Source: Ailurus styani (taxonomy: Eukaryota; Chordata; Mammalia; Carnivora; Ailuridae). Taken from it: a stretch of 64,000 nt of DNA. The DNA lies in the NCBI GenBank assembly GCA_002007465.1, contig LNAC01000036.1, forward strand, positions 4,781,250-4,845,249, given 5' to 3'. The translations under genes were made by a program, and so were the position numbers. The notes beneath the pieces were generated by a model. It made no database searches and was not told where the DNA came from. It saw only the letters and a list, made by a program, of their open reading frames with translations. Each line of letters starts with the position of its first letter. The stretch's first letter is position 1. Shown here piece after piece: positions 32,108-42,292 of the stretch.

Positions 32108-32620
32108 TGCCTGTTAGTGTTCACCCGAGAAACAGAATCAGTAGGATCCAGATAGATCCAGATATGGATATAAAGAGGATATTGATTATAGGAATTGGCT
32201 CATGTGGTTATAGAAACTGAGAAGTCCATAATCTGCATGTGTAAGCTGGAGACTCAGGAAAGCCCAGAGTATGATTAATTCAAGGCTGAAGGCCTGAGGT
32301 TAGGCGACCACTTGTGTTAAGTCCCAAAGGCCTGAGAACCAGGAGCACTGATGTCCCAGGAGCTTCACTGTCTGAGAGCAAGAGAAGATGGCCATCCCAG
32401 CTCAAGAAGAGAGAGGAAATTCACCCTTACTTTATCATGTTCTTCTCTTTGGGCCCTCCATAGACTGGGTGATGCCCACCCACACTGGTGATGGGAGGTC
32501 TTTTTTACTCAGTCTAATGAATCAAATGCTAATCTCTTCCAGAAGTACCTTCACAGACACACTCAGAAATAGCGTTTTGCCAGCTATCTGGGTATTCCTT
32601 AGCCCTGTCAAATTGGCACT
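32108..32620 (+). repeat. Old interspersed repeat inserted in L2, class uncertain
   Basis: GAGAAACAGAATCAGTAGGA, GGAATTGGCTCATGTGGTTA, CCCAGCTCAAGAAGAGAGAG, GGGTGATGCCCACCCACAC and CTTAGCCCTGTCAAATTGGC are words of a very common mammalian repeat. I cannot give its class with confidence. Confidence 0.65.
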
Positions 32621-32832
32621 CAAAATTCATTGTCACAGCCCTCAAGACCTTTTATGATCTGGCCCCACTGGCACACTGTCTTGCTGCCCTTTTCAACCAC
32701 ACTTCCCCTGCTTGCCTTGCTCCATGCCAAACCTGTCCCTGACTCAGGGCCTTTGCACTTGTAGTTTCCTCTGCTGGAAAGGCCCAGATATTTTTTTCAT
32801 GGCTCCCTGCTTACTTTTTTCACTTCCCTGAT

Positions 32833-33147
32833 TGTCTTAGCCCATTCAGACAGCTCTAGCAGAATACTACAGACTGGGTAGCTTATAAGCAACAGAGATT
32901 TATTTGTCACGGTTGTGGAGGCTGGAATTCTGAGATCAGGGTGCCAGCCTGGTCAGGTGAGGGCCCTCTTTCAGCTCGTAGACTGGTTTTCTTCCTTACA
33001 TGGCAGAAGGGCGAGGGAGCTCTGCGGGGCCTCCAGGTACTTCCAAAGGCCACACCTCCTGATACCATCATTTTGAGGTTTAGGATTTCAACATATGAAT
33101 TTGGTGGTGGGGGGAAGGTGGGGGCACACAAATAATCAGACCATAGC
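32833..33147 (-). mobile_element. MaLR LTR, reverse strand, inserted in L2
   Basis: TGTCTTAGCCCATTCAGACA, ACTACAGACTGGGTAGCTTA, GGAGGCTGGAATTCTGAGAT and TTCAACATATGAATTTGGTG are the reverse of an MLT1/MST-type LTR. Confidence 0.85.
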
Positions 33148-33405
33148 TCTGATCAAATGTCATCTTCTCTGTGAGGCCTTCCTTGACCATCCATATATGG
33201 CCCCAACTTACCCTCAACCATCCCCCCATCCTGCTTGTTTTTCTCATAGCATTTATTGCCATGTGATTAATTCACTTGTTTACTTATCTACCATCCATCC
33301 ATTCCCTCAATAGAATGGAAGCTTCGTGAGAGGTGTTTGTTCACTTCTTTATCCCCGACACCTACGACAGTGCTTGGCACAGAGTGCTTGTCAAATAAAT
33401 GAAAT

Positions 33406-34009
33406 CTTAATTATCTGGCTCTTCGAAGATGTCTCAAGTGGAAAAACTGTGTAAGCACAAATCGTGCTCCTTGTTCTGCTGCTTACTTGCCTCATGACCT
33501 TCCATGAGCCCCATTTCCTCTCTGAAAGATGAGGGGCGGGCTAAGAGGGCATCCAGAGTCCCTTCCCAGTCTGATCTTTTCTAAAGCTGTGATTTGTTTA
33601 AAGAAAACAACCAGCTGTGGCAGAGAAGAGGTCAGGCTCCTCTTGTGTGGTTTTTCTCACTTGGTGATAGGGAGAGGGGGCATCGAGAAGGTTGGGGTCC
33701 AGGCAATGGTATGTGCTGTGTAGTTGGAGATAGTTGTTTGATGTTTTGTTTTTCTCCTGATTTTTATTTTCTCCTTCTCTACCTCCCCCCTCCCCATGGA
33801 GATATTACTGCAGCCATGTTTCTGTTGCTTGAATAAATTCAACATGAAGCCCGGCTCCAGCTTCTCCAGGATCCTTCTCTGTGTCATCCCACCTGAGGGG
33901 GTAGCTCCAGGGTGCTTGACTCCTGTTTTCTCTATTTAACCTTCCTGCCCTTCCCCCCGCCCCCCACACGTGTTCTGTGACTTGTTTTGGCTTCATGTTG
34001 GGCAGAGTG
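33406..34009. other. Unassigned sequence with a small MIR-like piece
   Basis: TGCCTCATGACCTTCCATGA near 33490 resembles a MIR core. The rest, including the C-rich run at 33954-33967, is unassigned. Confidence 0.35.
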
Positions 34010-34368
34010 TATGTCCTTGCCTTTTGCTCTGCTCAATGGGACGTGAGCAGATGTGGCACCATCAGTGGCTTGAAATAAGCTTGGGCTAGGGACTTGTCTT
34101 TTTGAGCTTCTTCCATCAACATTAGAGAAACATGCCCTGGCTAGCCTAGTGGTCCAGGAGGTATCGAGGGATACCTAGAGCAGACCTGAACGAAACCCAA
34201 GGCTGAGACCAAAGTCAGCTGAGCTGAGATCAGCTGAGGGAGGTCAGCAGAGTTGCCCCAGCCAATCCACACGTGCATGAATGAGCATAAAGTATTGTTG
34301 TAAATCACTGAGTAGTGGGGTGCTTTGTTACATGGCATTATTGTGGCGATGGCTGACTGATACCAGTC
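34010..34368 (+). repeat. MLT1-like LTR
   Basis: TGCTCAATGGGACGTGAGCA, GATGTGGCACCATCAGTGGC, TTGTTGTAAATCACTGAGTA and GTGCTTTGTTACATGGCATT match the order of an MLT1 LTR. Confidence 0.62.
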
Positions 34369-35234
34369 TTAAGAAAACCCAGCCCAGGGTACTTGCTCTT
34401 CCAGAAAACATTCCCTCAACCTAGACTTGGCCAACAATAAGAATTTCAGGTCTGTTTCAAGTCAGTGGCATCACTGGTTTGTGGACACTGAGAGAGGAAC
34501 TGTAGCAGAAAGAGGGGGATGGGGGCAGCCAGGATTGCTCAGTTTACCATTTGGCAACTCTGCAAACAGGAAGAGCAAGGATGGAAAGGGTTTATAGGCG
34601 AAGCCAGTATGATGAGTCTAGTATTGGCTTTGTGCCTTGGGGCTTCTTTCCCGTTCCTTCCTCAGGGCCTGCCTCCAGGTCACAGGGCTAGAAACCCTGC
34701 CTGTGTTCTGAAAGGTAGTCTGACATAGCTCTCCTGGGTATTTCAAACTGGGGCAGCAGGGCACCGCTCTTCTGGCAGTGGAAACTATGCCTTCCAAATG
34801 GTCACTGTGGACATCGAGAATCCAGTCTTGTCAAATATCCGATTTGCATGTTAGGAGAGTCAATTGGAGAAGCTCCTTTTTTTTTTCTTCTTACCCAATG
34901 AAAAAATGAGTTTTAAAGACACTTTACAGCAACTACGTTTCTAGTGCTTAAGTGAATTCCAAATGCTACTGTAAATTTCATTTATTATTTATACAGCTTC
35001 AGCTCCCTTGAGAAGCTGAGTGCCTTGCAGGAAGGAAGAAGAGATCAAATCCATGTGGAGTGGGGTAGGACTTAGGGGGTCGGACTGTAGGGCACAGGGA
35101 CAGGGTCTGTGGTATTGATGGAGGTGTCTATAGGGAGGCGGATCAGGAGCTGGGTTGAAGAGCAGTGGGATCAAGATGAACAGAACTGGGAGAACTTCTA
35201 AGATCATCTGGGCCTGGGATGTTTTGGTAACTTT
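34369..35234. other. Unassigned sequence; conserved-looking core at 34900-35010
   Basis: No repeat recognised. The core (GACACTTTACAGCAACTACG, GTAAATTTCATTTATTATTT) is AT-rich and of single-copy texture. Confidence 0.35.
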
Positions 35235-35378
35235 TCTGGTCCTGAGAATCATGAGTCACTTGTTAAAAATACAGATGTCCAAATCTCTCCCCTGGAGATT
35301 CTATTTTAGCAGCTCAGAAGTGGGGTCCAAATATCCATACTTTTAAGAAGGACCCCAGGTGATTTTGACAACTAAGCC
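35235..35378 (+). mobile_element. MER5A/MER20-like hAT fragment
   Basis: GAATCATGAGTCACTTGTTA, AAAATACAGATGTCCAAATC and ACCCCAGGTGATTTTGACAA follow this element group. Confidence 0.68.
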
Positions 35379-35389
35379 TTAACAGTGAT

Positions 35390-35500
35390 CTATCAAGATG
35401 CCCTCTTTCGTAAACGAATAAGTTGAGGCTCAAGGAAGGGTCTTGCCCCAGATCCCAAAGGCCCAGTGAGTGCTAGAGTTGATCTAGGGCAAGATCTCTG
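35390..35500 (-). repeat. MIR fragment, reverse strand
   Basis: AATAAGTTGAGGCTCAAGGA and GCCCAGTGAGTGCTAGAG are the reversed MIR core. Confidence 0.55.
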
Positions 35501-35619
35501 AGACCTGAATAGCGTGGTTTAGGATGGCCCATTTGCAGGCATTCTGGGACTGACAGTGTGGTCTGCAATTTTGCTAGTCTTTTGATTCTCTGCCTTGTGC
35601 TGCTTATTTTCTCTCGTTA

Positions 35620-35790
35620 AGAGCAGCTGAAAGCAGGGGTCATGGAGCCAGAACCCCGTTCAAATCCTACCTTTACTTCTGACCACGGTGCAGCCTTGGG
35701 CATGTTGTTTAATTTCTCGGAGCCATTGGTATGGTCATAAATGAGATAATGTGCCTGTACATCACAGGTGCTTAATAAATAATTATTAGT
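35620..35790 (+). repeat. MIR SINE
   Basis: AGCAGGGGTCATGGAGCCAG, CAGCCTTGGGCATGTTGTTT, ATAAATGAGATAATGTGCC and CAGGTGCTTAATAAATAATT match MIR in plus orientation. Confidence 0.8.
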
Positions 35791-35794
35791 GCCT

Positions 35795-35960
35795 ACAAAG
35801 TGCCAGACCCCGTTCCAAGCTCCATAACTATCAGCATTAACTCATTTAATAATTTTCTTTTATTAATCCATTTTAAAAGTAAGGAAAGTGAAGAACACAA
35901 TTAGAATACCTAGCTCAAAATCATGTGTATAGCAGGTAAGGGGCAGGGGTGGATCTGAGC
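35795..35960 (-). repeat. MIR, reverse strand, tail-to-tail with the previous MIR
   Basis: GTGCCAGACCCCGTTCCAAG, CATTAACTCATTTAATAATT and AGTAAGGAAAGTGAAGAACA fit a reversed MIR. The inverted pair is only a few bases apart. Confidence 0.65.
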
Positions 35961-36599
35961 ACAAGCCGTCAGCAGTTGTTTTCTCCCCTGAGGGCTGGGC
36001 TCAGGTCACAGTAGGGCCGCTGGCGTAAGTAGACAGAAGTGCTTGTTGAACTCAGCTGAGATTTAAAAGGCAGGACAAGAAATGCACTTTGAGCCTGCTT
36101 GAGGGTGGGGCTTGGGCCAGATGGAAAGAGGGGTCTGGAAGCCTTAGGGAAGAAAGGCCGATACTCCCAGAAGGTGGGGCAGGGGCTCCAGAACCAATTC
36201 CTCGGAGATAAAGACTGGTCTCTCGCCAAATAATTAACATTGAAATGCGCAAGGAGCCAGGAAGTTTCCCTGCACTGTCTCCTGCAATAGAGATAAATCC
36301 AGACTGAACTGGCTGCTTCCACTAGGAGTGATGTAACGAGCTGGCTTTGGCCTAGTTTTCTTAAAGCAGGCGGCCCCCTGGCTCTCCCACACCCTTCTTT
36401 CTGAATCTGCAAGTGACAGCTACCGCCATCTAGTGGTGTGAGAGGCACTGCACAGGCCCCGGGAAAGAAAGGTTAGTTCTGGACCACAAGGATTTAAAAG
36501 ATACCTCTGGCCTCCCTGGAAGATAAGAGCCCCTTATCTTGGTAGGGAGCTTTATTCTGCTCAAAGCACACCTGTAATTTTTACTTAATTAGGTCTTCT
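35961..36599. other. Unassigned single-copy-looking block with CTCF-like motif
   Basis: No repeat recognised. A 159-codon minus-strand frame (35969-36448), the longest in the window, has no domain that I recognise. The motif at 36421-36439 is listed separately. Confidence 0.4.
36421..36439 (-). promoter_or_regulatory. Strong CTCF-like binding motif, minus strand
   Basis: The minus strand reads ACACCACTAGATGGCGGTA. Sixteen consecutive positions, CCACTAGATGGCGGTA, agree with the published CTCF pattern CCASYAGRKGGCRSYV. Only the two outer left positions deviate. It lies in repeat-free sequence. Confidence 0.68.
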
Positions 36600-36740
36600 T
36601 AACAATCCAGGGAAGTATACAGGGATCCTTAACTCCATTCTATGGACAAGGCAACAAGTCCCTGCAGAGGAGGGGTCTTTCTGAAGAGCTGTGTGGTCAG
36701 CTATTAATGGAACTAGGACCAGGACCCAGGTCTTCACAAA
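36600..36740 (-). repeat. MIR fragment, reverse strand
   Basis: TTAACTCCATTCTATGGACA, AGGCAACAAGTCCCTGCAGA and GGAACTAGGACCAGGACCCA fit the reversed MIR order. Confidence 0.6.
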
Positions 36741-36853
36741 TCTGGTATCTTGGCCCAGAAGTGACACACAGAGGCTGTCAGGTTCCTTGAAATTTCTTTG
36801 GACAGGGGAATAGAAGATGATTCATCCTGGAGGTCCCGGGTGCTTCTCTACCT

Positions 36854-36882
36854 GGGGGAGTGGGGAGTGGGGGATGTGGGGG
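36854..36882 (+). other. Strong G-quadruplex motif
   Basis: Four G runs of 5, 4, 5 and 5 at 36854, 36862, 36869 and 36878 are separated by loops AGT, AGT and ATGT. This fits the canonical rule with short loops. No gene context is visible. Confidence 0.85.
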
Positions 36883-37039
36883 ACCTCTCCATCTCAGTGA
36901 CTTCTGAGACTTCTCTCTGGAATGAGCATCCTCAGGGGGATGTCTGGCCTGACAGTGTTCACATGGGAGGTTTTGAAAAAAAGATGGCTACTGCTGTTCC
37001 ATCTCCAGACCCTCATGCGGGACACCTAGATCTTCTCTA

Positions 37040-37112
37040 GTCCAGGTCCCTTGTCTCAAAGATGGGGAAACCAAGGCAGAGGGAGGGCAGTGACTACGCT
37101 GACATCACACAG
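37040..37112 (-). repeat. MIR fragment, reverse strand
   Basis: AAGATGGGGAAACCAAGGCA and GAGGGCAGTGACTACGC match the reversed MIR core. Confidence 0.6.
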
Positions 37113-37489
37113 TGGAGGAAGCACGGTAAAGGACTTCCTTTCTAGCTGCTTTTTCGGCTTTACATTCTCTGATGTAAGAACTGGGACCTGGAAACTGCAT
37201 TGTTCCAGGCAGATATAACCGTTTTAGCCCAGAGTAAAATCATACTCCAGTGTCCTGCATGTCCTACCACAAAGGATGCAAAGGAAGAGAGGAGCCCCTG
37301 GACATTTACATTTGTTTTAGCATCTGTAACATCAGCAGTCCTCAGACTCTTCACATGAAATCGCAGGCAGGACTTGAGTCCGTGGAGGGGATAGACGTGG
37401 AGAGACTTGTGGGAGCGCCCTGTCACCCCGCGGGCATGTTCACGGTGCCTGAGGGTGTAGGAGAACACAGATGGAGAACCAAGGCATGT
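37113..37489. other. Unassigned sequence
   Basis: Overlapping frames on both strands (37160-37609) have no supporting domain, and part overlaps MIR sequence. Confidence 0.35.
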
Positions 37490-37700
37490 GTAAGGAGCCC
37501 TGGTTGTGGAGTCCCAACACCTGGGCCCTGGTCCTTGCTCTGGCGCAGGCTGTGTGCTCTCGGGGAGTCCCTTTCTCACTCTGCCCCCTCCCTGTTTCCT
37601 CATTCATAAAATAGTCCCATCTTCCTACCTCTCAGGGTTGCAGAGAAGACCGAATGGAGGGAATGGGGAATGGGTATGAAAATGTTTCATAGAAAGTCAA
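37490..37700 (+). repeat. MIR SINE
   Basis: AAGGAGCCCTGGTTGTGGAG, GTTTCCTCATTCATAAAATA and CCTCTCAGGGTTGCAGAGAA match MIR in order. Confidence 0.72.
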
Positions 37701-37768
37701 ATGCGATGTTCATCAAGGGTTTCTTTTCTTTGTACTAAATTGAGGGGAAATAGAAATGCACAGGTCTT

Positions 37769-37985
37769 GGGGCCCCTGGGTGACTCAGTCGGTTAAGTGC
37801 CTGACTCTTGGTTTCAGCTCAGGTCCTGATCTCAGGGTCGTGAGATCAAGCCTCGTGTTGGGCTCCATGCTCAATGGGGAGTCTGATTGAGATTCTTTCC
37901 CCCTCCTTCTCCCTTTCTTTCTGGTCCTCCCCCCTGCTCTACTCATGTGTGCGCTCTCTCTCTAAAATAAAATTTAAAAAAAACC
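37769..37985 (+). mobile_element. CAN SINE, older caniform subtype
   Basis: GGCCCCTGGGTGACTCAGTC, GACTCTTGGTTTCAGCTCAG, TCTCAGGGTCGTGAGATCAA and the AAAATAAAATTT tail. The GACTCTTGGTTTC subtype differs from the mustelid-type copies. Confidence 0.93.
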
Positions 37986-39561
37986 CACAAAACTTTTTTT
38001 TTTTTTAAAGAATGCACAACTCAGACTGTTCAGTTCTGTGAGCTTGGACAGTTGTAATCAGCTGTAAAAACATTACCCAAAACAAGACAGAAAACATTTA
38101 CATCACCCCCAGAAAGTTCCCTTGGGCTGGTTTCCAGACAGCCTTTCCCTCAGGCAACCACTGTTATGATTTCTATCGTCTTAGCTTGGTTGTGCCCATT
38201 CTAGAAGTTGGTATGGATGAAATCGCATAATATGTACTCTTTTGTGCCTGGCTGCTTTTGTCCACGATAATGTTTTTTAATTGCACCCGAGTTGTTCTTT
38301 CTTTCCTTCTCTGCTAAATAGTATTCTACTGTATGGACATACCACTGTTTATCTCTTTTCCTGTTGAAGACGTTTGAGTTGTTTCTGGTTTGGGGGTATG
38401 ATGATGATGCCTGCAATGAAGCAGTCTTGTACATATTTTAAGTGCACATATGTATACATTTCTGTTGAAATGGGAGTGGAATGTTGGAGCATATGATAAA
38501 TGTTTAACTTTATTAGAAATTGCCACACAGATACCTAAACTGGTGGTACCCCTTCGCATACCCAGCAGCGGTGCTGCAAAGTTCCGATTAGTTCATAGGC
38601 TCCGCCTTTGGTGTTGTCAGACTCTTTGATTATAACCACTCTGATGGGCAAACATGCCTCATTCCCAGCCTAAGGGGAAAGCATGCAGTCCTTCGCTAGC
38701 AAGTATAATGTGAGCTGTAGCTTTTCTTTATACTTTTCTTACATTGAAGAAGGTCCCTTCTATTTCAGTTTCACTAAGAGTTTTCATCATGAATTGGTGT
38801 TGAATTTTGTCAAATACTTTTTCTGCATGAATTAATATAATCATATAGAGTTTTTTCCTTTTAAAGTTTGAAAATGGTGATTACATTGATGGATTTTCTA
38901 ATATTTAACCAGCCTTGTATTTCTGCCTTAACTTGGTTGTGTGTTTTATTCTTTTAAAATCTTATTTTGCCAAGAAATTGTTCTTCTATGTTCATGAAAG
39001 ATATTAGTCATTTTCTTTCTGTTACTATCTTTGTAAGCTCTTGGTCTCACTCAGGGTATTGCTGAATTCATAAAATGAATAGGGATATGTTCCTTTCATT
39101 TTTTTTCTGGAAGAGATTATGTAGAGTTAGTGTTATTTCTTCTTTATTTTGTAGAATTTATCAGTGAGACGATTGGTCCAGGAAACTTCTTTCTTGAAAG
39201 ATTTTAAACTACAGATTCATTTTTAAAAATCTTAATAGGACTATTTAGGTTGTCTTTTTCATCTTGACTGATTTTTGGTTATTTGTACTTTTCTAGGAAT
39301 TGTTTAGTTTCATATAAGTTGTGGAATTTACATGTATTGTTGTATTTGTAGTATCTCCTTACTATTACTGACTACAGGATCTGTAGTGATATTTCCTCTT
39401 TCATTTTTGATAATAACTTGTGTCTTTTCTCTTTTTAGTGAGCTTGCTGCACACACATTTCAGTTTTATTGATTAAGGAAAGAACAACTTTTGACTTGAT
39501 TCATTTTCTCTTTTACCTTTCTGTTTTAAATTTCCTTCACTCTGCATTACCTTTATTGTTT

Positions 39562-39760
39562 CTTTTTTTTTTAAGATTTTATATATTTATTTTGAGAGAG
39601 AGAGAGAGGAAACAAGTGGGCAGTAGGGAGGGCAGAGGACGAGGGAAAAGCAGGCTCCTTGCTGCTGACAGGGATCTGGTACAGGGCTCTGTCTCAGGAC
39701 CTTGGGATCATGACCTGAGCCAAAGACAGATGCCCTACTGACTGAGCCATCCAAGTCCCC
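39562..39760 (-). mobile_element. CAN SINE, reverse strand, older, inside L1
   Basis: T-run, AAGATTTTATATATTTATTT, GATCATGACCTGAGCCAAAG and a decayed reverse head GAGCCATCCAAGTCCCC. An imperfect CTTTATTGTTT-like duplication may flank it. Confidence 0.9.
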
Positions 39761-39878
39761 CTTATTTTCTTTCTCTTGATTGCTTTGGTTTTATTTTGTT
39801 CTTCTTTTCTAGTTTCTTGTGGAAGAAACTACTACTACTGATTTGAGACCTTTCTTCTTTACTAATATAAGTACTTAA

Positions 39879-40350
39879 TACAGTTTTTCCTTGGCTTACA
39901 ATGAGGTTATGTCCCAATAAACTCATTGTAAGTTGAAAATATCATAAGTCGAAACACACTTAATACAACTAATTTACCGAACATTATAGCTTAGCCTAGC
40001 CTACCTTAAACATGCACAGAGCATTCAGATTAGCCTGTAGTTGGGTAAATTATCTCACACAAATCATATTTTAGAATAAAGTGTTGACTATTTCATGTAA
40101 TTATTAATTACTATACTAAAAATGAAAAATAGAATTGTTGTATGGGTATAGAATGGTTATAAGTGTATCAATTGCTCACCCTCACAATTGTGGCTGACTG
40201 AGAGCTGTGGCTCACAGAGAGTGTTCCTAGCCTGGGAAAAGATCAAAATTCAGAATTTGAAGTACAGTTTCTATTGAATGCATATTGCTTTCCCACCACC
40301 ATAAAGTCAAAAAATCATAAGTCAAACCATTATAAGTTGGGGACTGTTTA
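39879..40350 (-). mobile_element. Tigger-type (TcMar) nonautonomous DNA transposon inside L1
   Basis: Ends CAGTTTTTCCTTGGCTTACA and TATAAGTTGGGGACTG carry inverted CAG/CTG termini at 39881 and 40346, with TA at or close to both sides. CTTAGCCTAGCCTACCTTAA and TTTACCGAACATTATAGC are typical words. The L1 continues on the other side. Confidence 0.82.
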
Positions 40351-40770
40351 TATTATGAATTTCCCTCTGAGCACTGCTTTAGATGCAGCCTGCACATTTT
40401 GATATATTGTATTTTCATTTTCATTCAGTTCAAATATTTTCTAATTTACTTTGAGACTTCTTTTTGGACCCATGAATTATTTAGAAGCATGCTGTTTAAT
40501 ATGGTAGTATTTAAGATTTTCCTCTTCTCTAAAATCTCATTGATTTCTAGCTTAATTCCATTATCATTTGAGGATACATTTTGTATGATTTTAATCATTT
40601 TAAATTTGTTAAAGTTTATTTTTTGATTCAGGATATGGCCTCTCTTGGTAAATATTTAATGTGCACTTGAAAAGGATGTGTATGCTGCTTATGTTTGGTA
40701 AAGACAAGAAATCGGTAATGTCAGTAAGATCTAATTTGTTGTTGGTGGTGTTTAGTTCATCTGTATTTCC

Positions 40771-41024
40771 TTCTCATTCCCTGAGCCAGAACCCCAGAGC
40801 CTCTCTAATGCCCACTTCACGGTTTCCGACTGTGTTGTTTTCAGATCCAGGGATACCAGAGTGGGGAAAGGTATCAGTGGTACTTTGAATTCTGGTCTTA
40901 TTCTCTTACTTATTTTACCAAGTCCTCAGAATGCTTCATGCATTCTGTCTAGGTTTTAAAACTGACTTGGGTGGGGGATGTGATCTACCCTTTTGCACTC
41001 TCCATCAGGTGAGAATGGGGGCCT
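40771..41024. other. Unassigned sequence
   Basis: May be further decayed L1. Nothing specific is recognised. Confidence 0.3.
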
Positions 41025-41141
41025 TCATCCTCAGTTCCCATCCAACAACTAACCAGGCCTGACCCTGCTTAGCTTCTGAGATCAGACAAGATCAGGCACG
41101 TTCAAGACAAGATCATGGCCATAGACCTCATCCTCAGTTCC
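41025..41141 (-). pseudogene. 5S rRNA retropseudogene, truncated at the 3' end, tailless
   Basis: The minus strand between 41039 and 41126 reads as 5S rRNA positions 1 to about 86: GTCTATGGCC at the start, then the internal promoter A box AAGCTAAGCAGGGTC intact at 41061-41075, then CCTGGTTAG and TTGGATGG. The last third, with the C box, is missing. A perfect 14-bp duplication, TCATCCTCAGTTCC, flanks it at 41025-41038 and 41128-41141. There is no A tail. Several changes against the 5S gene are CpG decay. A second copy of AGACAAGATCA (41084, 41105) replaces part of the 5' domain. It is not a functional rRNA gene. Confidence 0.9.
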
Positions 41142-41555
41142 AAGTGCTCTATTCTGGCCAGTTAATGTTTTCTATCCTATGACTACAATGATTGGTTGAG
41201 GAATGGGTATGTAACTCAAATTAGGCAACAAGAGTTATTTCTGAGACTTTTGTTGAAACCAGTGGGAACCAGAATCTCTTTCCACTGGAGTTAACTGCTA
41301 GGAGATAATCTTGTCAAGTTTGGGAAGAGTTTGCCTGAAAGTGAAAGAGCACGTAGAGAGGGAGAGAGACAAATGCAAGGTGAGCTTGCTCGAGCACCTA
41401 GATATAGCCATTCCTGATGCTAGTGGGCATCGCCATATTCTGGACTTTTCAGGTATATGAGCAAAAAAGAAAAAAGTTACCTTCTCTGTATCAATCAATA
41501 TCGGTTAGTGTTTCTATCATTTATTACCAGAAGAATCTCAATGCGTATCTTAAGT
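41142..41555 (+). repeat. Possible old LTR (ERVL/MaLR type)
   Basis: GGAATGGGTATGTAACTCAA, TTGTTGAAACCAGTGGGAAC and the end TTTCTATCATTTATTACC have the look of an old solo LTR. The family is not recognised with certainty. Confidence 0.4.
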
Positions 41556-42194
41556 TTCCTTTCAAACCACTTATGTTCCTTAGTCAGGATTCTAGGGACT
41601 CATTGTCCCCTTCAGCCCTAGGGTAGCATTCCCTTCCTTGAGCAAGCAAATAGCTGATTTCATAGTTGTCCAAACACAAATGGTTGTCCTTAGAGAATCT
41701 CAGCATGAAAACTGGCCAGAGGAGCTGGGTCTCAGCATGGAGCCAGAGAGTGTGTGTGCAAGTCTGCATCTGCTGGCAAGATGAATGTGCAAGGCAGGCT
41801 GTGGGCCAGGGTTTATTTTTAATAATCAGGAGCCCATCTTTCTTTTGTAGCATGCTGCAGCTTCCTGTGACGAAGGGGAAAAACATCGTTCATCCCTCCT
41901 TTCTTTCACCCCCGTGGAACCCAAATTTCTGAGCATTTGGAGATTACATAGCTTATTCACCCCTGAGACTCAATATTTAAGAAGGAAAAAAAATGTCTGA
42001 GGGTGGGAAAAAGAGAGACTTTTTAAAGATGGGAAAGTAATATTACCAGTTTCTCTGTAGTGGCTTGCTGCATGTGTTAAGATTCATCCGGCTGCCAAGC
42101 AATGGGGTAGGTAATATATGTGGCATGTCAGTGAGCCAGGCTTGGTTGTCAGGATCGTGCAGCCTTAGAACCATGGAGACCAGGAGCTTGTAGC
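41556..42194. other. Unassigned sequence
   Basis: No recognised repeat or exon. Confidence 0.3.
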
Positions 42195-42292
42195 CCAAGA
42201 TTTTACTGGTGGAGAGAAGGAGAACCATTGAGGGTAAAGGAGGTGCCCAGAGTCACATGGAAAATTAATAGCAGAGTAGGCATTACGTGCCA
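42195..42292 (-). repeat. MIR fragment, reverse strand
   Basis: GGAGGTGCCCAGAGTCACAT and TTAATAGCAGAGTAGGC match the reversed MIR tail of the core. Confidence 0.5.

Larger units (their letters stand above)
31330..33405 (+). mobile_element. L2 LINE, one copy broken by four later insertions
   Basis: L2 pieces in order: 31330-31690 (CTTGGGTTCTTTTCTGATC, CCTCAGCTTCTGTCCTTTGC), 32005-32107 (CTTTCAAACCAAAGTCCAAT), 32623-32832 (TTATGATCTGGCCCCACTGG, CAGGGCCTTTGCACTTGTAG) and 33148-33405 (TCAAATGTCATCTTCTCTGT, GAATGGAAGCTTCGTGAGAG, GTGCTTGGCACAGAGTGC). Together they restore the L2 RT end plus 3'UTR. The 148-codon open frame here is L2 remnant plus SINE, not a gene. Confidence 0.88.
37995..40770 (-). 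mobile_element. L1M LINE, reverse strand, with internal deletion and two insertions
   Basis: 37995-38650 is the reversed 3'UTR (CATCACCCCCAGAAAGTTC, CTACTGTATGGACATACCAC). It is followed without the ORF2 end by RT-region words (GTATAATGTGAGCTGTAGC, GTGGAATTTACATGTATTG) and, past the Tigger element, endonuclease-region words (AGAAGCATGCTGTTTAATAT). The jump implies a deletion or two L1 copies. Confidence 0.8.
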
